From positions 19,271,334 through 19,335,333 of the forward strand of contig NW_024037074.1 in assembly GCF_015706575.1 (NCBI RefSeq): DNA of 64,000 nucleotides. Direction: 5' to 3'. The notes beneath the pieces are model-generated. The model searched no databases. It saw only the letters and a program-made list of their open reading frames with translations, and was not told the origin of the DNA. Positions 56,821 through 64,000 of the stretch are shown here, one piece after another. The translations under genes were made by a program, and so were the position numbers. This stretch comes from Patiria miniata (lineage: Eukaryota; Echinodermata; Asteroidea; Valvatida; Asterinidae). Each line of letters begins with the position of its first letter. Position 1 is the stretch's first letter.

Positions 56821-59800
56821 GGTATCCTTCATTTGAACATAAGTGCAAAATTTCGGAGGCTTCGAGCTAATCATAACATACATTTACATGTACAACAGTT
56901 TGACCACAACCTTTTGTAAGTTTATTCCAAAGTAGCACAGAAAGCTGTCAAGAACTGTGAAAACGTTACAATTTCTTGTGCACAGCATACATGTGGACAA
57001 TTCCCCCCCCCCCAAAAAAAAATGGTCTAAAAAAACAACAGACATTTTGCAATTCCCACAGGAGCCATGCACATGTACAAATTGCCCTGTTTTCTCACGC
57101 AAAGATCAGCCTTATACCTCGGAGAGTGACACCCCTGAGTATTTCAAAGGACAAGAATGTTGGATATATCCATTGCTCTTGTTACAAGTTGGACTATATG
57201 TTAAGCCCACCCCTGGGTACAATTCTTTGAAATTAATGGCCTCAGAAAGCCGAGTGTTTTGGGGCACGCATTCGTTTTGCGCAGGTCAGCAGTTTAGAAG
57301 GTTTTTCGGTGTTTGTTGAACTTGACAGGATGCCCTGGAAATTTTGTCATATTACAGTTGCTATTTTCTGGCCAGTGTCAATATTAGTGTAACGTTCTGG
57401 CTTTTTATATAATTTATAAAACACTGTAATTGATTGCATACAGGTGTACACAAATGTAGATGTACAGTCAGTAGCCAGTGAAATATTTAGTTCAGGGAAG
57501 AGACATGTTTTGAATGGCTAAACAAAATCGTTTTCCTAAAATTGATTTAATAGAAAAATGGAAATTTTCAGATAATCCTCTGAAGCATCATTAACAGTCG
57601 TAAATGTGGCACCCAAAATGCCAAACTTAAGAAGTAGAAGAAGAAAGAGCTGTTCAAAAGACAGTGTAAAGTGAGGATATCTGGTACACTGTACCCTGTG
57701 GAGACATGTGCACAATAGGGAACAAAAGATTGTACACGTCTCCACAGAGCAATTTCTATAGGTGAATACATCTCCACAAGGTTATCACACAATAGATACA
57801 TGGATTTTACTCAAAAACTAGGAATTTCCAAGATGTGTTGATCCATCGCAAATTAAAGTATTTTATGTAAGGGATATTAAGTCCAAATTTCAGCCCAGGA
57901 AATTAATTCTGGTTAAATTAAGAGCATTTTGAAGCTACACTTTCAAACTCGGAAACTTTAGTACATGAGAACAAAGAAATGACTCCACAAGGATACAAAT
58001 TCCAGTATGCATGGATGTGCCTCATGTTAAAAAAAATTCCTGTCCTGTTATTAGATCAAAAACTCAAAATGACTCAAGTAATTATGCCTGGAAAGAAAGA
58101 AGATAACGGAGTTCTATTAAAGTTTGTCAGTACCCATGCATGATCCCTTCGTAATGCTCTCGATGAGTCAGTGTATGCACCCATCCGAATACTGGAGGCA
58201 CAGAGTCATAATCTCGTCATTGCGAAATGTTGGTTTCGCGCAAAAATGACAGCTTGATCGTGTCCACGCATTCGCGAGGCCTCCTCCGATCCACCCACAG
58301 GAAATTTGTTAGATAGTAAACAGATCACGTCTGATCAGTCATGATTGATAGCCCGCTTCATGACGTCCTTATCTCAGGTTTGCAGATGAGCAATTAACAA
58401 CCATACAGTTACCTTGTTGCAAACCGCAATTATCCTAAAGTAGTACATCTATGTTTCCCCTACCGTCCCCTGGTCCCCTCCCCGCAATATCCAGAGAGTA
58501 GTCGGTTGTGCAAGGTGGTTGAGTGACTGAATGCAGGTGGTATTAAGTATTAAAATAGATACTGTACATGTACACCCGGATATAACTCTGGTATGGATGA
58601 TGTACAGAAACTAGATGTACATGTATAGTAGTTTTGAGGCCTTTTCAGACCATAGAGCAAGAAACAGATTATTGTTAATCCTACCCGTGTTGAAATCAAC
58701 ATGGGCCCACTGCAAGCAGACCCAAGGTAGTCAAGGCATACCGACCACACTTACACCACATGGTGTTTCCACAAACCTTTCATTATTCATTATTTATGAA
58801 CACAAGTCCTTCTTGTAACAACTAAGGAATTTTACCAGTATAGAGCACTATACCTATGCAGAAGGTGTGTAGGATTCTTGCTAGTGTGAAAAAGGTTCTC
58901 AAAATACGGGTCCAACGCGGAGATTTTGGAAAGTGTAGAATAGCATTTTGGGTGGGACTACTCACAGAAGCCAGTGATGGATGCATTTTTTGATATATAA
59001 GATGTATAAGAGTGGCACGGAAGTCAGGGCAGTCAATTTTCATCTGTGAGGTTGGAAAATCTGTAGCATTTGTGCATGAGACAAACGTACTTAAGTGTGG
59101 GCAGATGTCGGCTATAGCACTCAAGAGTGCTTCAATATTGTCTCTCATTGTCAGTTTCTTATTTTAAGGGACGCTTGTGCAAGGATCCAATCATTAACAT
59201 GGTAGTAGGGCAGTCACTCCCCACTCCTCCCCCCCCCCCCCCCCCACCCGACCACCCCATGCAATTCTAGCCTCATTGACGTGGTGTGCGTATCTACTCA
59301 ATTTGCAATATCCTCTCAAACCCACAGATCAAGGGGATGCTTTGACCGGTACTCCATCTCGCTTGACTGCATAGGATAATCATGCGCAGCCTCTACGTGT
59401 TACCAGTCGCATCCTGGAAACTGCCCTCAGTATCCTAAAATAGCCGCAGCGATAGCGTTTGTTTGGGGTGGGGGAGGGTGAACTCTGATTCTGTGCTGAA
59501 GAACTTTTTCAAGCTAAATATAGTCCTCACTTGTCAACTTTACGAACAGATAAAAAGGGGATCCCTTTAATGGCCCCACGCATCTTTATTCTTTAGCCTC
59601 CCTGCACTTAACATGTATACAAGCACTCTCCACATTTTTTTGAGCTACGTTTCTTTTCTTAATTCCGTGAAAGTCGGGATAACAGTGATATTAACAGCTC
59701 CAGTAATCTGATAAGATGCTGTTCCCAACTTGCAAAGTGTGCTGGGCTTTGTGCCCATTTCATGGCACTGCTAACCACAGAGTCCTAATGCATCATAACT

Positions 59801-60378
59801 GTACACCTCAAACAAAGATGACCACAGAATGGAAATTGCCTGTTGCACGACTGGAGTCAAAACCTGACATTTTTGTAACCAACATGTATGTAAGGTACGA
59901 GACTGAAGGCGGGTCCTTGATCACACAGAAACCAAGTCCAGATGGGGCTTGTCAGCTTAACACAGACAGCCGAACAGTACTGTGGCTTCCACATAGAGTG
60001 GGAGCCCATGCCTCCAGCTGCAATATTACGCTTTACGTTTCATCCTACTACAGTAGAAATTGTCCAATCCTGGAGCTATTTAACACAGCGCCATGGTTCT
60101 AATTCAATCAGGATAAGGCCAGACAGATAATACTGAGGGTCAACCCTATAATCATTGTGGGGGAGAGCTCGGTCTGAAAGAGATCCTGGGTAGTAATGGT
60201 ACACCCAGCCCAGTGGTGGTAGGGATGATCCTTCACTTCCTCACCGGCTTCCTAATTTGGTCCCCTCCCTCCGTCCAGCCGTGGCCTCGCCCATGGCACA
60301 GGTGAAGCATCTGGCCGACATTTGCTTTGATTTGAGAACATCCATTTGGGATGATCATGTCCTTGGATATTTTTGGAT
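56821..60378. other. Long non-coding stretch, possible regulatory block at 58.08-58.42 kb
   Basis: A Cys-containing plus frame at 57061-57283 sits between CCCACAG and GCGCAG-GTCAGC, but it does not fit the phase-1 donor at 38310. A 128-codon frame at 59716-60102 lacks splice signals. The interval 58080-58420 is unique and dense in transcription-factor-like words. A run of 17 C lies at 59229-59245. Confidence 0.35.
58080..58420. promoter_or_regulatory. Candidate enhancer-like block
   Basis: Repeat-free, GC-richer sequence with words such as TGATTGAT, TTATCT, GCAATTAAC, TGACGTC and AACCGCAA (Runx-like) within 340 bases. The position inside a probable long intron is typical of enhancers. The evidence is motif density only. 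Confidence 0.25.
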
Positions 60379-60657
60379 TGATCTAGGAAAATGGTTTATC
60401 AAAAGCCAAAAGTGCTAAAACCGTAGGCCTACATGTACATAGACCCTGTCCAGATTACTTAACTACATCTACATGTATGGCCAGCAGCAACACTCGTGTC
60501 TCCATGGATCTAGGAAAATGGTTTATCGAAAGCCAGAAGTTTGGCGCAAGACTTTTAGGTTGGGAAGGCAACCGTGCTAAAACCCTTGGCCTACTTCGAC
60601 CCTGCCAGATTCCTTAACTACATGTATGGCCAGCAGCAACTCTCGTGCCTATGGTCA
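60379..60657 (+). repeat. Local tandem duplication (about 127 and 152 bp)
   Basis: Both units run GGATCTAGGAAAATGG, TTTATC-AAAGCCA, GTGCTAAAACC, GGCCTAC, GACCCTG-CCAGATT, CTTAACTACAT and GTATGGCCAGCAGCAAC. Unit 2 carries about 35 extra bases after AGCCAGAAGT. Confidence 0.85.
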
Positions 60658-61906
60658 GTGGCTACCTCTTCCATAGACCCATGTGTATTTTGCAGGCCGT
60701 AGCCACGTAATTCGGAAGCGGCCTATGGCTTGAAATCCTCTTTTAACACAAGTCCTGTCCTGACATGGTACATGTACAAATGTACAGTGGATTGGCTCCC
60801 ATTTTATCACGTTTTGTATAAAAAAAGTTACTACCAAAAAGGCTTGGTTAATGTTGGCTAATAGATCTTCTTCTGGTCTTCAAACATAATTTCAGGTTGT
60901 CTTTTTTTCAGGAAAGGCAACATTTTCCCGCCACTGGCTAGACCAACTCCAGTCAGCAATGATGACAATAAAAGTTGAATTCATTTGTAACAAGGGCCAA
61001 TAGACTCTCATTCAGAGTTTGCACGGTATTTGGTTCAGCTATAAGGTCAAAGTTTTTTGCAGCATATGTTTCCAAAGTTTACCAGGAACATTGCAAACAA
61101 GGGGGCATTGCCGCGGTTGCATCATTTTGTCGGCTGTGTTGTTACAAGGTTCATCTGTCTCCATTCCTGTTGAAAACAATATCCATGTCGCTTCTCCCTT
61201 TTTCCCCCGTCAGACGTAGGGGAAAAAATCCTTTTCTCCCAGGCGTCAGGGACTGGGCAATTTTGTTTTGGTTGTCCTTGCCCTCACTGTAATAACTTGT
61301 TGCCAAAAACCACTGATCCCATTGAAATTCACCGACAACAAGCTCCTAAATGCCAGCACTTAACACCTCCTTTTTGTTCACTATTTGACAAAAAAGAGAG
61401 AATGGAGACGCCATAATTCATAAAATCTTTTGAACATGAAAGGTGCTCTGCACTTTTTATCAAGAATAGACTGAATATAAATTACATAAGGAGAAAACAT
61501 TGGATGAATTGGAGAGAAACCCATCCAGTAGAATCTGTTGCGAATGATTAGGTTTGAATCAGAACATGTTGGTTTGAAATTTTTTTTACAATGACTTTGG
61601 AAATTATAGCCCATGTTATGACTGTAATTTGAGAATGATAGTGATACATGTATGTTACATTAATCAACTGAACAGTCTTCCTGAACAATGTAGATGGATT
61701 TTTGTCGAGATGCTATTAGAAGCAAATACCGGTAATACCAAACATTTTTTTTTTATTTGCCAAAAAAAACCATCCTGTCAAGAGCAATACTTGACATTTT
61801 TTTGGGATGGTAACTGTTTTGTGCGGAGCAAAACTCGTCTGTGCACGATAATTTGGGTTATTTTCATGAAATCAGAGCCCGATTACTTTTAAAAAGAAAA
61901 GACAGT
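60658..61906. other. Non-coding stretch
   Basis: An acceptor-like TTTTTTTCAG at about 60910 precedes a short open frame, but no donor follows before a stop. Nothing else recognised. Confidence 0.35.
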
Positions 61907-62200
61907 TTAAAACCCTCCTGCTATCTGAACAGTCACAGACAGTCAAAAAAATCAAACAATGCCTGTTGCACAGGCTAGTCACCAACAGTCAGATCATATT
62001 TCATGCAAGCACAGTGACTAGTCAAAATCAGTCGACAGACAAAAGCAGACAAGTGGTAGGCACAGCTGGCTACAGTCACAGCCAGTCAATTCTGCATTAT
62101 GCAATTTGGGATTTCAATAACTGTTGAACACAGTCACTTGATTGATTTTGACAGAAAGGACAACTTGGCACAGAATATTTGTTTGCATATGAGGATTAGT
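61907..62200 (-). mobile_element. Type C TTAA element, second inverted copy
   Basis: Begins TTAAAACCCTCCTG and contains ACAGTCACAGACAGTCAA, CACCAACAGTCAGATCATAT and GATTTTGACAGAAAGGAC. The right end (GCATATGAGGATTAG) is worn. Slightly deleted relative to the 354 bp copy. Confidence 0.65.
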
Positions 62201-63111
62201 AATTAAAAAAAAGACATCAGAAGACTCTGCGACCAGTTTAAGTATGTGGTAACAAAATTTCTCAGTAACAAGAAAGAAGTGTTGCAACTCAGAAGCAACA
62301 TCATCAGATCTGTGTCTCCTGTTCCTATTTTTCTGAAACCCCCAATCTCTATAGTTTGCAAGCTGCACACGACCCTACCGTACCTTGCTCTACTGAAATA
62401 GACCCAAGAATTTCATTTGGGGTTTCGCAATCTAACATGTTCATGCATGCCTGAGTGCCTTCAGTCCGTAACTGGACACGTCCCAATGCCTCTATTCTTG
62501 AAATGGGAGGGCAAACCGAGAGATTTCGTCCGAGAGACCTCCATTAGTGTATTGTCCAGTGTCCATCTATTCACTTTAGGTGGGAACGAAGTAAACAGAA
62601 ACAAGAAATTGAAAAACCAAAAGGAATAAAAGGCTTTTTATGCATTGATACCTCCTTGGGGAGGCACTATTGATAATCTGACAAGCTTTGATGGGTTTGA
62701 ACTTTTTGAGGGATGATTTACAAGAATTGTTTCCAAGATGTAGTTGGTGAAAAAAAGTGTGATGAACCACAAAGGGGAAACTTACCTAACCCAAGGCTGA
62801 ATAAAGAAATTGAATGAAATGGAATACAATCCTGTGACATACAGAATACCATACCAGCACTCACGTGCCGAGCTATCCAGCCCTACATATGTATGTGTAC
62901 GTTGGCGGTCTCCAAAAATGTCATTGCCTGAACTCGGACAGTCCCAAATCCTCCAGTTTTCGTATGAATTTTCACACATTCTAGGAAGTTAGATGTAGGG
63001 TTAATATTAATAAAACGCCTTTGCCAAAGGATTAAAGCACTAGTTATTACCCCGGATCATTAAGCCATGAGACCATTTTTTTGGCAGCAGCTTGAGGTCA
63101 GCACAATCTGG
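62201..63111. other. Non-coding stretch
   Basis: No gene recognised. Small frames on both strands only. Confidence 0.35.
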
Positions 63112-63245
63112 CATCTACCTTCACAGGTACCCGTTTATACTCCTGTGTGGAGAGAGGCATGTGAATGAAGTGTAAAGTGTCTTGCCCAAGAACACAAGTA
63201 CCATGTTCTCTGTCGCGGTTTGAACTATTGGACTACAGTGGTTTT
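63112..63245 (-). mobile_element. tRNA(Ser/Leu)-type SINE fragment
   Basis: Partial copy with GGTACCCGTTTATACTCCTG, TGTGGAGAGAGGCATG and GTGTCTTGCCCAAGAACACA, and a B-box-like GGTTTGAAC in inverted context. Shorter and more diverged than the copies at 14199 and 40011. Confidence 0.55.
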
Positions 63246-63908
63246 TGTACAACGGGCACTTAGTCAGAAGTCATAAAGCTGTACACTGTATGTATGCGGC
63301 GTTGCCAGGGATCATACCCAATGTCACGATGTTAGCATATATAGAGCAATGATGCAAGCAACTTTGGCAATGATGTTACTTATTATCAAAGAGGTGCATA
63401 TTATATAGAATTGATCGGTCTTTTAAAGTATAGTGAAAAGTGAGTGAAAAGTGTACATTCCAAATGGAATTTGGAAATTTTTTGGTTTACTTTGCTCTCA
63501 ATCTATGCCCGTAATTACTCTATTCAATTCATCAGCAAAATTGCATCATTTCAAATTGTCCGTAAAATGAAAGGGTGTAAAGTACATATACTTCAGTGCG
63601 GAATTTGTTGCATTGTACTACCCGTAACTGTTTGGTCCTTTGCAAGTTTTCAAAAATATTTGGAATGATTTGAATCGATCCGTTGCAGAAGAATTTTCAG
63701 TAGTAACGGAGCATATTATTAGATGGGACTGACAGAAATACAAAGTAAGGGTTGGGTCTTACCGTGAACGGAATTCCGAAATAAATTCAACCGTTCAACA
63801 GCATTTTTACGGTTGTAAAGATTTGAACAAGGGTGTTGTTTTGGCTCGTGAACCACCTGAGAATTTCAATTCATTCTTTACTGCCCGTGTAATTGTCTGA
63901 ATTGGAGA

Positions 63909-63979
63909 GTTGCTGCGTGCTTGCTGTGTAAAAAAAATATTGCCCTCCTCTTTCTTTGAGTTTTGCGCCGAGAAACAAG
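63909..63979 (+). other. Possible exon ending at a strong donor near the window edge
   Basis: AACAAG before GTGAGT at 63980 is a strong donor, and the frame before it (ending EFCAEKQ) is open for about 24 codons and leaves phase 1. The only acceptor-like site is TTTCTTTGAG at about 63960, with a weak GAG. It could be an exon of the gene that starts at 35 kb, a first exon of the next gene, or chance. Confidence 0.2.
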
Positions 63980-64000
63980 GTGAGTGCACTTTTGGCAAGT

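Noticed and set aside
57061-57283. Cys-rich open segment between CCCACAG and GCGCAG-GTCAGC
   Set aside because: Phase 0 entry does not fit the donor at 38310 and no family is recognised.
59716-60102. 128-codon plus frame with several cysteines
   Set aside because: No splice acceptor or donor near its ends, an overlapping second frame is also open, and no motif is present.

Overview
This 64 kb window is eukaryotic, AT-rich and mostly non-coding. It shows spliced exons with GT/AG borders, long introns, tRNA-derived SINEs, several families of short inverted-repeat DNA transposons, minisatellites and many pure C or G runs. The frequent TACATGTA-type words, the poly-C/G runs and the SINE types suggest a marine invertebrate, possibly an echinoderm. 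That placement is inferred from sequence style, because no protein here could be matched to a named orthologue.

Layout. (1) 645-4549, plus strand: the last three coding exons of a gene whose tail is rich in Pro, Glu, Ser and Thr, with all introns in phase 1, followed by a 3' UTR and poly(A) signals at 4914-4919, 5177-5182 and 5195-5200. The gene begins outside the window. (2) 7.5-11.7 kb, plus strand: four weak candidate exons that keep frame with each other but match nothing I recognise. A minus-strand open segment at 12.0-12.25 kb has a caspase-like stretch behind a good splice acceptor. (3) 12.3-35.1 kb: no gene I can support. This part holds SINEs, mobile-element remnants, a tandem segmental duplication (26.5-30.2 kb) and a SINE split by a TTAA-ended transposon (30.5-31.3 kb). 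(4) 35.14-38.31 kb, plus strand: the 5' end of a gene for a secreted or membrane protein. It has a TATA-like box, a non-coding first exon with upstream ORFs, a 2.6 kb intron and an exon carrying a signal peptide that ends at a phase-1 donor. (5) 38.3-64 kb: probably mostly the large next intron of that gene. It contains more repeat copies, two minisatellites and unique blocks that may be regulatory. No continuation exon could be fixed.

The most informative material is the repeats. Three unrelated non-coding families all end in TTAA (type A about 510-520 bp, type B about 540-560 bp, type C about 355 bp), which fits piggyBac-like mobilisation. One type A copy sits inside a SINE. Type A carries a long palindrome in which two copies differ by a paired, pairing-preserving change. 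A 74 bp element with perfect 25 bp inverted ends and a 9 bp target duplication lies at 8228-8301. No CRISPR array, rRNA, clear functional tRNA gene, or virus-like or reverse-transcriptase coding remnant was recognised.
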